A stretch of DNA of 12,752 nucleotides from Moraxella equi (GTDB lineage Bacteria; Pseudomonadota; Gammaproteobacteria; Pseudomonadales; Moraxellaceae), in NCBI RefSeq assembly GCF_002027555.1, contig NZ_MXAP01000094.1:1-12752 (forward strand). Direction: 5' to 3'. A program made the translations under genes and the position numbers. Numbering within the stretch: the stretch's first letter is position 1; every line of letters starts with the position of its first letter. Below are positions 6,309 through 12,634 of the stretch, piece by piece. Below the pieces are notes generated by a model. It made no database searches. It saw nothing but the letters and a program-made list of their open reading frames with translations, and had not been told where the DNA came from.

Positions 6309-6351
6309 GGTGCGTACTTTTTGTTCAAAATCAAGCACCTTACCCCCAACA
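6309..6351 (-). repeat. Right edge repeat of the accessory block (imperfect terminal inverted repeat)
   Basis: Contains GGTGCGTA at 6309-6316 and GCACCTTAC at 6335-6343, the exact inverted counterparts of TACGCACC and GTAAGGTGC at the left edge (4547-4567). The spacing between the two motifs is 18 nt here and 4 nt at the left. The outer flank reads CCCCAACA, which gives 14 matches over 17 terminal bases against the left edge. It lies between the XRE stop and the aroA ribosome site. Confidence 0.5.
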
Positions 6352-6381
6352 AATTAACAAGCCTTTTTTTAGGAAAACCCT

Positions 6382-7710
6382 ATGAAATACAAACTCACCC
6401 CCAGCACCACCTTTACAGGCACGCATAAAGTCGCCCCTGACAAATCCATTTCGCACCGCTCCATTATGTTTGGTTCGCTTGCGAATGGCGTTACTCGTGT
6501 TACCAATTTTTTGGAAGGCGAAGATGCCCTTTCCACCTTGCAAGCCTTTCGTGATATGGGTGTGCAGATTGAGCGAGACGGCGACAAGGTAACGATTTAT
6601 GGCGTGGGAATGAATGGGCTAAAAGCCCCACAAAGAGAGCTTGATATGGGCAATTCTGGCACGAGTATGCGACTGTTGTCGGGGATTTTGTCCGCTCAGA
6701 GCTTTGACAGCACGATGACTGGCGACCCAAGCCTATCCAAACGACCAATGGAGCGAGTCGCCAAACCCTTACGCCAAATGGGGGCGGTTGTGGCGACCAC
6801 AGGCGACAAAGGTACACCGCCGATGACGATTACAGGCGGTCAAACGCTGTCCGCCATCCATTACGAAATGCCAATGGCGTCCGCCCAAGTCAAGTCGTGC
6901 CTACTTTTGGCGGGGCTGTGGGCGAAAGGCGAAACGGTGGTGATTGAGCCTGAAATTACCCGAGACCACACCGAGCGAATGCTGACCGCCTTTGGTTATG
7001 ATGTCAAGGTTACGCCTTTGCAGAACGGCAACGAAATCCGCCTAATGGGGGGTGGTACGCTGACTGCGTGCGACATTGAAGTGCCTGCGGACATTTCAAG
7101 TTCGGCGTTTTTTATGGTGGCGGGAGCGATTGCGTCAAATGGCGATGTGGTACTGCCAAAAGTGGGGATTAACCCGACTCGTACGGGCGTGATTGATATT
7201 TTACGCCTAATGGGGGCGGATATTACCCTTGAAAATCAAACACTTGTCGGTGGCGAGCCTGTGGCGGACATTTGTGTCAAATCAAGCAAATTGCACGGCA
7301 TTGAAATTCCTTTGCACCTTGTGCCATTGGCGATTGATGAATTTCCTGTGATTTTTATCGCGAGTGCCTGTGCGACTGGCAAGACCATTTTGCGTGGGGC
7401 GGAAGAGCTTCGTGTCAAAGAATCCGACCGCATACAGGTAATGGCGGACGGTCTAAAAACGCTTGGCATTGACTGCACGGTGCTTGATGATGGCATTGAA
7501 ATTGTCGGCAAGGGCGAGAGCGAATTTGTGTTTGGCGGTGGGGAGATTGAATGCCATCACGACCATAGAATTGCGATGAGCTTTGCGGTGGCGAGCCTGC
7601 GTGCATCTGATGAAATCGTGATAAACGGCACGGAGACGGTGGCAACCAGTTTCCCGAATTTTGCCAAGTTGGTAAAAGAAGCGGGGCTGAATTTGGAAGT
7701 GGTGGAGTAA
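6382..7710 (+). CDS. aroA: 3-phosphoshikimate 1-carboxyvinyltransferase (EPSP synthase)
   Basis: A 442-aa enzyme of the shikimate pathway that joins shikimate-3-phosphate and phosphoenolpyruvate to give EPSP, the step before chorismate. Visible active-site motifs are DKSISHR (20-26; Lys21, Arg26), MGNSGTSMRLLSG (89-101), RPMER (121-125), SAQVK (167-171), RDHTE (194-198), NPTR (264-267), the catalytic Asp in IDEFP (Asp319), LRVKESDR (343-350) and HHDHRIAMS (392-400). RxHxE, SAQxK and NxTR are the motifs used to define class II EPSP synthases, and Leu98 replaces the Pro101 of the E. coli enzyme. Glyphosate response cannot be read from this, since Gly93 (Gly96 in E. coli) is kept. The ATG at 6382 has AGGA 7 nt upstream. 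In relatives this domain is often fused to TyrA; here it stands alone with its own ribosome site. No promoter is clear, and cmk/rpsA do not follow; a TA module does, 3 nt later. Confidence 0.96.
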   Translation: MKYKLTPSTTFTGTHKVAPDKSISHRSIMFGSLANGVTRVTNFLEGEDALSTLQAFRDMGVQIERDGDKVTIYGVGMNGLKAPQRELDMGNSGTSMRLLSGILSAQSFDSTMTGDPSLSKRPMERVAKPLRQMGAVVATTGDKGTPPMTITGGQTLSAIHYEMPMASAQVKSCLLLAGLWAKGETVVIEPEITRDHTERMLTAFGYDVKVTPLQNGNEIRLMGGGTLTACDIEVPADISSSAFFMVAGAIASNGDVVLPKVGINPTRTGVIDILRLMGADITLENQTLVGGEPVADICVKSSKLHGIEIPLHLVPLAIDEFPVIFIASACATGKTILRGAEELRVKESDRIQVMADGLKTLGIDCTVLDDGIEIVGKGESEFVFGGGEIECHHDHRIAMSFAVASLRASDEIVINGTETVATSFPNFAKLVKEAGLNLEVVE

Positions 7711-7713
7711 GCC

Positions 7714-7986
7714 ATGTTAAGCATTGATTTGGGTTCTACCAGTCAAGAATTTATTGATTGGCAAGCGGTCAAAAACGCCTTATTAAAAGGCGAAAAAATC
7801 TCCGTCAAGCAATCAGGGCAAGAAATTGGGCAATTTTTGCCCAATTTGACTAAGCAAAACAACCTGCCAAAAAAACGCAAATTGGGTTTTATGCTTGGCG
7901 AAGGGGTAATCCCTGATGACATTCATTGGGGTGATGATGAAGTGATGGCAATGTTTGAAGAAAGTTTTGATGAGAAATTTGACTGA
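7714..7986 (+). CDS. Phd/VapB-like antitoxin of a PIN-toxin module
   Basis: A 90-aa protein. The N-terminal half resembles the Phd/YefM fold: a helix (FIDWQAVKNALLKG) followed by KISVKQSGQEIGQFLP, the usual GE-I-V-x-x-x-G-x-x-I-A-x-L-x-P pattern. The C-terminal half ends KLGFMLGEGVIPDDIHWGDDEVMAMFEES (near 57-85), close to the GKIxIPDDFD...ILALFE tail with which antitoxins of this group grip their PIN toxin. It starts 3 nt after the aroA stop with GGAG (7704-7707) as ribosome site inside the aroA end, and overlaps the toxin gene by one base. Transcription probably comes through aroA, since no separate promoter is seen. Family assignment is good; exact subgroup uncertain. Confidence 0.82.
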   Translation: MLSIDLGSTSQEFIDWQAVKNALLKGEKISVKQSGQEIGQFLPNLTKQNNLPKKRKLGFMLGEGVIPDDIHWGDDEVMAMFEESFDEKFD

Positions 7987-8378
7987 TGAAATATTTGCTT
8001 GATACACACATTGTCATTTGGCTCGCCAGAGAACCCAATAAATTATCAAAAACCGTTGCTGACATATTGGAAAATCCAGAAAATATTGTTTATTTTAGTA
8101 CGGTTAATTTATGGGAAATTGCCTTAAAAACCAACTTGAAAAAAGACGGTTTTAAATTTGATACTGTAAAATTATATCAAAGGTTGCTTGAAAATGGGTT
8201 TTTGGAATTGGGTATTGACCACAAATACACCAAAATTTTGGAGGATTTACCAATCATTCATAAGGATCCTTTCGATAGAATGCTAATTGCTCAATCAATG
8301 ATTGATGATTTGTGCTTGATTACCAATGATGACAAAATCGTTCAATATCAAGGCGTAAGATTTTTAACAAATGATTGA
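7986..8378 (+). CDS. PIN-domain ribonuclease toxin (VapC-like)
   Basis: A 130-aa PIN-domain protein with the acidic residues expected for metal-dependent RNase activity: LLDTH with Asp6, WEIA with Glu44, HKDPFDRMLIAQ with Asp94 and Asp97, and TNDDKI with Asp115/Asp116. The HKDPFDR motif and size match the VapC subgroup paired with Phd-like antitoxins. Known members cut tRNA or rRNA; the target here is unknown. The ATG overlaps the antitoxin stop in a TGATG junction, indicating coupled translation. All catalytic positions are intact. The codon make-up is more AT-rich than aroA, consistent with horizontal gain. Confidence 0.9.
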   Translation: MKYLLDTHIVIWLAREPNKLSKTVADILENPENIVYFSTVNLWEIALKTNLKKDGFKFDTVKLYQRLLENGFLELGIDHKYTKILEDLPIIHKDPFDRMLIAQSMIDDLCLITNDDKIVQYQGVRFLTND

Positions 8379-8384
8379 TAAAAA

Positions 8385-9275
8385 ATGAGCAATAAACCTA
8401 CCATAAGCACAACCCCAAAAGGGCTAATGACGGCTCTTTTGGCGTTTTTGATGTGGGGTAATTTTCCCTTTTATTTTAAGCTGTTGGACGGTTATCATGC
8501 TGTTGAAGTCATCGTTCATCGGGTGGTGTGGACGTTTGTGGTGTTAAGCCTTGTTGTCATCATCGGAAAACGGACGGCTTGGCTTGCCCAAATCCGCCAA
8601 AATCCCAAATGGCTGTGCCTAACCTTTGTATCAGCTCTCTTGATTGGCACAAACTGGCTGACCTATGTGTGGGCGGTGGCAAATGATAGGGTGCTTGAAG
8701 CAAGCCTTGGCTATTTTATCAATCCTTTAATGGGCGTGGGGCTGTCGCTTGTCATCTTTAAAGAACGCTTGCGACTTTTGCAAAAAATCGCTGTCGCCCT
8801 TGCCGTGCTTGCCGTTGGCATTCAGGTGGTGCTGTTTGGCGGTGTGCCGTGGGTGAGTTTGATTTTGGCGTTGTCCTTTGCCTTTTATGGAGTATTGCAA
8901 CGCCAAACGCCTTTTAATGCCATTGACGGCTTATTTATTGAGACGGCGCTGTTATTGCCTTTGTGCTTGATATGGCTTGTCGGTGCTGATGTGGCAAGTT
9001 CAAATTTGGCATTTTGGGTATCTTATGACATTTGGCTACTGGCTTTGGCAGGTCCAATCACGCTCATTCCGCTTTTATTATACAACCAATCAACCAAACT
9101 GGTCAGTTTTAATACTTTATCCTTTTTGGGTTATTTAACGCCAAGCATTGTCTTTATGATTGCGGTGTTTTATTATCATGAACCGATTGATTTAAAACGC
9201 CTAATGATATTTGGGCTGATTTGGCTTGGGCTTATTATATTTAGTGTGGATATGGTAAAACATAGAAAACATTGA
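8385..9275 (+). CDS. rarD: EamA-family transporter, RarD type
   Basis: A 296-aa inner-membrane protein with about ten hydrophobic helices, characteristic of the drug/metabolite transporter superfamily. The RarD signature is clear: GTNWLTYVWAVAND at 88-101 followed by EASLGYFINPL at 105-115, and an early WGNFPFYFKLL near 24-34. The second half repeats the fold, with LAGPITLIPLLLYN and FNTLSFLGYLTPSI as markers. RarD proteins were named from a chloramphenicol-resistance context, but their true substrates are not firmly known. The ATG lies 6 nt after the PIN-toxin stop with no strong ribosome site, so it may be read through from aroA and the TA module. Length is normal. Confidence 0.9.
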   Translation: MSNKPTISTTPKGLMTALLAFLMWGNFPFYFKLLDGYHAVEVIVHRVVWTFVVLSLVVIIGKRTAWLAQIRQNPKWLCLTFVSALLIGTNWLTYVWAVANDRVLEASLGYFINPLMGVGLSLVIFKERLRLLQKIAVALAVLAVGIQVVLFGGVPWVSLILALSFAFYGVLQRQTPFNAIDGLFIETALLLPLCLIWLVGADVASSNLAFWVSYDIWLLALAGPITLIPLLLYNQSTKLVSFNTLSFLGYLTPSIVFMIAVFYYHEPIDLKRLMIFGLIWLGLIIFSVDMVKHRKH

Positions 9276-9411
9276 TTTAATTTAATATTATGGGTATAAA
9301 TTATATTTGTCAAATATCAATTTATCAATGGTAATTAAGATTTTAAACAAAGGGCAAATTGTAATTTTCCCCTACAAATGCGACATATCAATTTTATAAA
9401 TGAGACAGATA
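9276..9411. other. AT-rich intergenic region with a weak folB promoter candidate
   Basis: TTGTCA (9307-9312) with GGTAAT (9330-9335) at 17-nt spacing is a possible but weak promoter for folB. The hairpin repeat copy at 9352-9371 lies between it and the gene. No gene or other structure is supported here. Confidence 0.25.
9352..9371. repeat. Intergenic hairpin repeat, copy 2 (degenerate)
   Basis: GGGCAAATT / AATTTTCCC with a 2-nt loop, one mismatch in nine pairs, followed by CCTACAAATG. It shares its layout and 3' flank (CTACAA) with copy 3 (TTACAA) and the base pattern of copy 1. It lies about 40 nt before folB. Confidence 0.55.
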
Positions 9412-9771
9412 ATGAACAACATTGTTTTTATTCAAGGTTTAAAGATTAACACCCTTATCGGTGTCTATGATTGGGAGCGAGCCATTAAGCAATCGCTAGT
9501 CATAGATTGTGAAATGACTTGCGACATAACGCAGGCGAGCCAAAGCGATGACGTGGCGTATGCCATAAATTATAAAACGGTGTGCGAAGACATAGAACGG
9601 CTATGCCATAAGATACAGGCGAAGTTATTAGAAAAACTTGCCGAAGAGATTTGCACATACTTGCTCGCCCATTACCCTTGCCAAACCATTACGCTCACCA
9701 TTCATAAACCGAACGCCATAAAACAAGCAGATAGCGTGGGCGTAAAAATCATTCGCCATAAATCTGCATAA
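9412..9771 (+). CDS. folB: Dihydroneopterin aldolase
   Basis: A 119-aa enzyme that cleaves 7,8-dihydroneopterin to 6-hydroxymethyl-dihydropterin and glycolaldehyde in folate synthesis; it acts as a cytoplasmic homo-oligomer. Recognisable segments are IVFIQGLKINTLIGVYDWER near the start with the pterin-binding Glu22, SDDVAYAINYKTV (about 45-57), EKLAEEIC (about 74-81) and HKPNAIKQADSVGVKI (98 onward) with the catalytic Lys99. The ATG at 9412 is preferred over one at 9400 because MNNIVFI aligns with the usual MDIVFI start of FolB; neither has a strong ribosome site. It is followed after 32 nt by folK, a common pairing. Confidence 0.93.
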   Translation: MNNIVFIQGLKINTLIGVYDWERAIKQSLVIDCEMTCDITQASQSDDVAYAINYKTVCEDIERLCHKIQAKLLEKLAEEICTYLLAHYPCQTITLTIHKPNAIKQADSVGVKIIRHKSA

Positions 9772-9803
9772 GTGTTTTAAATTATCATAAATTGTAAATA
9801 AAA

Positions 9804-10241
9804 ATGATAAACCAATATATCATCGCCTTAGGCAGTAATCATGGCAGCCAGATGAGTTTTAAAATCGCCCTTGATGAATTAAAGTCATGGGGCGATGTGG
9901 ACTTGTCGTCTGTAATCATTGGTAAAGATTTTACAGGCAAAACAGAACTCATCTATCATAATGCCGTGATGATGATAAAGTTATACAAGACGATGAATTA
10001 TGATGAGTTTAATGGTTTATTAAAAAACATAGAAACACAATGCGGACGAGAGCATGATAATTTAAAAAAAGATATGTTGAAAAAAGTGGCTATTTTAAAA
10101 GTGCCTATGGATTTGGATATTTTAGCGTATTATGAGAATGATGAATGGTGTATTATTAAAAAAAGACTGCCCTTTAAAAATCATGAAAAAACGGGACTGA
10201 TTGAAGTTGCCCCGTTTTTATTAATGAAGCCTTATTCTTAA
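9804..10241 (+). CDS. folK: Divergent, shortened HPPK (FolK)-like protein
   Basis: A 145-aa protein related to 6-hydroxymethyl-dihydropterin pyrophosphokinase, the step after FolB. It keeps IALGSN (7-12), YHNAVM with Asn53, NIETQCGR with Glu77 and Arg82, and the metal-binding DLD with Asp103 and Asp105. Several active-site residues known from the E. coli enzyme are not found by eye alignment: Arg84 becomes His, Arg92 becomes Val100, and the PH containing His115 becomes PF (Phe124). The stretch between that point and the EVAP segment (134-137) is about five residues shorter, and the C-terminal helix after the EIAP motif is almost absent, giving 145 aa against about 159. The enzyme may be weak, altered or inactive, and another FolK may exist elsewhere. 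No ribosome site is evident. A terminator-like hairpin lies in its 3' end. Confidence 0.8.
   Translation: MINQYIIALGSNHGSQMSFKIALDELKSWGDVDLSSVIIGKDFTGKTELIYHNAVMMIKLYKTMNYDEFNGLLKNIETQCGREHDNLKKDMLKKVAILKVPMDLDILAYYENDEWCIIKKRLPFKNHEKTGLIEVAPFLLMKPYS
10186..10219 (+). terminator. Terminator-like hairpin inside the 3' end of folK
   Basis: AAAAACGGG (10186-10194) and CCCGTTTTT (10211-10219) form a perfect 9-bp stem around a 16-nt loop, with A- and T-runs as in a two-way intrinsic terminator. Only four pairs are G:C and the loop is long, so strength is doubtful. It ends 20 nt before the stop codon. Confidence 0.35.
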
Positions 10242-10267
10242 CTTTGTGTAAATAATTGATTTATCAA

Positions 10268-10286
10268 GGGCGAATTGTATTCACCC
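10268..10286. repeat. Intergenic hairpin repeat, copy 3
   Basis: GGGCGAAT / ATTCACCC with a 3-nt TGT loop and one mismatch, followed by TTACAACTC. It matches copy 1 in length and arm sequence. It lies between the convergent folK and DUF2868 genes, where it may also help end transcription, although no strong T-run follows. Confidence 0.65.
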
Positions 10287-10350
10287 TTACAACTCAAAAT
10301 AATTAGCTAATAATCAATCAGTTACCGTTTTAAATTAAAATTAAAGTTTA

Positions 10351-11646
10351 TCAATTTATCTGTTCAATATTTCGCTCATTTAATGCGTCTCGCCATTCAT
10401 TGACATAACCGCCACTGTGTAAGAATTTGACAATCACGCCATAATCGCTATTTTGGCGAATCAAATCCACTTTTCTAAGCACGCCCCTATCAGGTAGGAT
10501 ACGGCAGTCCACGCCGAGCAGGATTTGGGCGTGTAGGGTGCTGGCGACTTGGGTGAGATACAGCACGTCTTCTTTGGTATCAACCGCTCCTAAGTTTTTG
10601 ACATCATCGGTCAGTCCGTGCCATAGCTCATCATCGCTTGCCCACTCTAAGGTTGCCACGACTTTTTTGTGAGTGCTAAGGGCGGTTTTGGTGGGTGTTG
10701 GCGTGCGTGGGGTGAAGTCGTCTTTATCAACGATGGTTTGGTTAAAGGTGCGAAGTAAGTTTTCGTAATAATATAAATTGGGGTTAATGGCAAAACGCTC
10801 ACGGGCATTAAAATGGCACAGCAGGTAAGCACACAGGCGGGGTATCATGCCATAGACCACCACGGACAACATCATGAGTGTGGCAAGGCGAGCAGGGGGA
10901 ACATCGCCCCGAGATAGGCTGATTTGGCTGGGCATCTCAAAACCAAACAGGCTCGGCACAAAGCCCAAACCCTTTAAAATCATGGCAAAATGGCTTTGGG
11001 ATAACAGCGTGGACTCCCACATAAAGGCATAGCTTTTGAACAAAAACAGCATGAGCAGGGCAAGCACACTGCCTGCCAAGCCACAGAGCCACGCCTTGTG
11101 AATGACTTTGCCGATTTGCCATGCGGTGTTTTTTTGAAATTCTTCTTGATAGATGTCAAAGGCTTCACTTTCTATGGCGGATTTGGGGCGAAGTCGGTCT
11201 AGTATGCCATAAATACCAGAATAGCGGTTGGGGTTGTTTAGTCCTACAAACCACAAAATAAGCGTAACCGTATGCCAGCCGAGCAGTCCAAGCAGTACAT
11301 AGAAAAAATTAACCACGTGCGTGCTAAGCAGTCCAAGTACGCCCACAAACCCAGCCACGAACGAGATACCTGCATAGAGCCTGCCGACACCCTTCACCAA
11401 AAAATCGCCTTTGTGCAGGGCGGTTTGCAAGTCGCCTTGACTGTCCATGAGCGTGGCACGATAGATGAGCTTATCGGTGGGCGTGCCGTCTGATGAGCGA
11501 GCAAGGTCGGTGGCGACTTTGGGGTCGGTGGCAAAGATATAGCCTGACTTCTCCAAGCGTCTGACTAGGTCAAGCTGTTTGTGCGTGGCAGGGTCTATTT
11601 CATGGGCATTACCCAGATTTTCTAGGCGAATATTTTCTAATGACAT
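10351..11646 (-). CDS. DUF2868 domain-containing membrane protein
   Basis: A 431-aa protein with hydrophobic segments at about 88-108, 113-135, 186-205 and 252-275, and a soluble C-terminal part. Family traits of DUF2868 are the GKVIHKAWLCGLAGS helix entrance (179-193), FMWESTLL (208-215) and YGMIPRLCAYLL (265-276). The function of the family is unknown. In other proteobacteria it is commonly followed by a DUF3482 GTPase-like gene; none is present here, and downstream lies the convergent folK. The ATG at 11646 is 16 nt after the stop of the RnfB-like gene, so the two are probably one operon; no ribosome site is obvious. Part of the C-terminal region (about 310-330) is rich in Thr and Pro and looks like a linker. 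Confidence 0.82.
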   Translation of the reverse strand: MSLENIRLENLGNAHEIDPATHKQLDLVRRLEKSGYIFATDPKVATDLARSSDGTPTDKLIYRATLMDSQGDLQTALHKGDFLVKGVGRLYAGISFVAGFVGVLGLLSTHVVNFFYVLLGLLGWHTVTLILWFVGLNNPNRYSGIYGILDRLRPKSAIESEAFDIYQEEFQKNTAWQIGKVIHKAWLCGLAGSVLALLMLFLFKSYAFMWESTLLSQSHFAMILKGLGFVPSLFGFEMPSQISLSRGDVPPARLATLMMLSVVVYGMIPRLCAYLLCHFNARERFAINPNLYYYENLLRTFNQTIVDKDDFTPRTPTPTKTALSTHKKVVATLEWASDDELWHGLTDDVKNLGAVDTKEDVLYLTQVASTLHAQILLGVDCRILPDRGVLRKVDLIRQNSDYGVIVKFLHSGGYVNEWRDALNERNIEQIN

Positions 11647-11662
11647 GGCGTGGCTCGTGGGG

Positions 11663-12493
11663 TTATTGCTCTGATTCTCGCAATTTCTGCGTTAAATTGT
11701 CAAGTTCATCTTGTATGGCAGGGTTGTTTTTTACGCTTAGCTGTTTGGTGAGTTTTTTGATTTGGGTGCGGATTTTGGCAAGTTCAATGGCGTTTTTGGC
11801 AGTGTCTTTGTCCATGGGTGTGCCACTTGGCTCGCTCATGACGTTCGCCATGACCGACTCAACCGAGCTGACCACAGGTTTGGTGCCGTCCGTGATACTT
11901 TGGGCGACACGGTCAAGATGGCGATGATAGCGAGTGCGTAGATGTGCCTGCTCGTCCGTTCGCCCCTCTGCCGTGATGGTGCGTGGGTGTACTTCTAGGC
12001 GAATGCAGTCCACAGGGCAGGGCGGTAGGCACAGCTCGCACCCTGTGCATAGGTCGGTTAAGATGGTGTGCATGTGCTTGGCGGTGCCGATGATGGCGTC
12101 CACAGGACAGGCAGGGATACATTTGGTGCAGCCGATACAGTCGTTCTCATGGATGATGGCTCGTACCTCCACGGGGCGGTCGGTAGCAGGGTCGGTTGCC
12201 CATTTGCTGGCAGTGGCGCTCAGGGTGGGGCGTGGGTCGCCATGCTCGGCAAGCACCGTGCTAATGGCGTCCGTTACCGCTTGACCGCCCGGCACGCATA
12301 AGTTGTGAGGCTCGCCACGCACCGCCACGCCATAGGCATAGGGCAGACAGCCGTCTGGGTGTCCGCACAGACCGCACTGGGTCTGGGGCAAAAGTTCGTC
12401 TATCTGCTGGACGATGATTTTTTGGGTGGAGGTCAGGCGGTCAAGGGTTAGGGTGTTAAATAAAATCGGCAGGCAGGCTAAGCGGTCATTCAT
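11663..12493 (-). CDS. RnfB-like iron-sulfur protein without membrane anchor
   Basis: A 276-aa protein. Residues 36-70 form the RnfB-type [4Fe-4S] domain, with Cys40, Cys43, Cys49 and Cys66 (CVPGG). Two ferredoxin-type clusters follow: CIGCTKCIPACP (119-130) and CTGCELCLPPCP (149-160), each with C-x2-C-x2-C-x3-CP spacing. RnfB of the Rnf/Rsx complex passes electrons between a soluble donor and the membrane subunits, but this protein lacks the N-terminal membrane helix, and no other rnf genes are nearby, so it may serve another electron-transfer partner. The first cluster has C-x2-C-x5-C, one residue longer than the usual C-x2-C-x4-C. The C-terminal region from about 236 is a charged coiled coil of unknown role. 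An extended -10 promoter lies just upstream. The family call is firm, membership of a true Rnf complex is not. Confidence 0.88.
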   Translation of the reverse strand: MNDRLACLPILFNTLTLDRLTSTQKIIVQQIDELLPQTQCGLCGHPDGCLPYAYGVAVRGEPHNLCVPGGQAVTDAISTVLAEHGDPRPTLSATASKWATDPATDRPVEVRAIIHENDCIGCTKCIPACPVDAIIGTAKHMHTILTDLCTGCELCLPPCPVDCIRLEVHPRTITAEGRTDEQAHLRTRYHRHLDRVAQSITDGTKPVVSSVESVMANVMSEPSGTPMDKDTAKNAIELAKIRTQIKKLTKQLSVKNNPAIQDELDNLTQKLRESEQ

Positions 12494-12519
12494 GGCGACA
12501 GGCTGTGAATAAAAGGGGT

Positions 12520-12528
12520 ATTATAACA
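12520..12528 (-). promoter_or_regulatory. Extended -10 promoter of the RnfB-like gene
   Basis: TGTTATAAT on the minus strand is a perfect extended -10 (TGn plus TATAAT), 26 nt before the start codon at 12493. A -35-like TGGCAC at 17-nt spacing is poor, which is acceptable for extended -10 promoters. The leader would be about 20 nt. Confidence 0.6.
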
Positions 12529-12578
12529 AGTTTTGGCAGGTTGTGCCATGATGCTGTTCAAAGGTTGTGGGGCTGTAA

Positions 12579-12598
12579 TATAATTGAAAATCATTTAC
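12579..12598 (+). promoter_or_regulatory. -10 box overlapping a weak Fur-box-like sequence
   Basis: TATAAT at 12579-12584 has a poor -35-like TGTTCA at 12555-12560. Starting inside it, ATAATTGAAAATCATTTAC (12580-12598) matches the 19-bp Fur consensus at 12 positions, best in the TGAaAATCATT core. If real, it would put a gene beyond the window edge under iron control. The evidence is consensus resemblance only. Confidence 0.3.
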
Positions 12599-12625
12599 AA
12601 TCCATTCTTTTTAAGGTTAAGTTTA

Positions 12626-12634
12626 TGATATAAT
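12626..12634 (+). promoter_or_regulatory. Extended -10 promoter reading out of the window
   Basis: TGATATAAT is a perfect extended -10 on the plus strand. It would start a transcript near 12641 that runs beyond the window. The transcribed part contains a 6-bp hairpin GTGCTT-GGT-AAGCAC (12666-12680) and a strong purine ribosome-site-like AAAGGAAAGG near 12718-12727, but no ATG, GTG or TTG follows at useful distance before the window ends. Confidence 0.45.

Larger units (their letters stand above)
4539..6351. mobile_element. Putative accessory block inserted between tyrA and aroA, bounded by mirrored repeats
   Basis: The block carries three minus-strand membrane-protein genes and one divergent XRE regulator. 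It is markedly AT-rich compared with pheA and aroA. Its ends match as imperfect inverted repeats: GTAAGGTGC reads inward from the left and its exact complement GCACCTTAC closes the right, with TACGCACC/GGTGCGTA subterminally on each side. No transposase, integrase or clear target-site duplication is visible, so movement would depend on enzymes supplied elsewhere, or the block is a decayed unit. That it is an insertion is inferred from the repeats, its composition, and knowledge that tyrA and aroA are often adjacent or fused in related genera. Confidence 0.4.

Noticed and set aside
6500..6817. Minus-strand reading frame inside aroA
   Set aside because: It is antisense to conserved EPSP synthase motifs and has no recognisable protein character.
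11934..12284. Plus-strand reading frame opposite the RnfB-like gene
   Set aside because: The opposite strand encodes three clear iron-sulfur motifs; this frame is rich in Arg/Ser and shows no domain.
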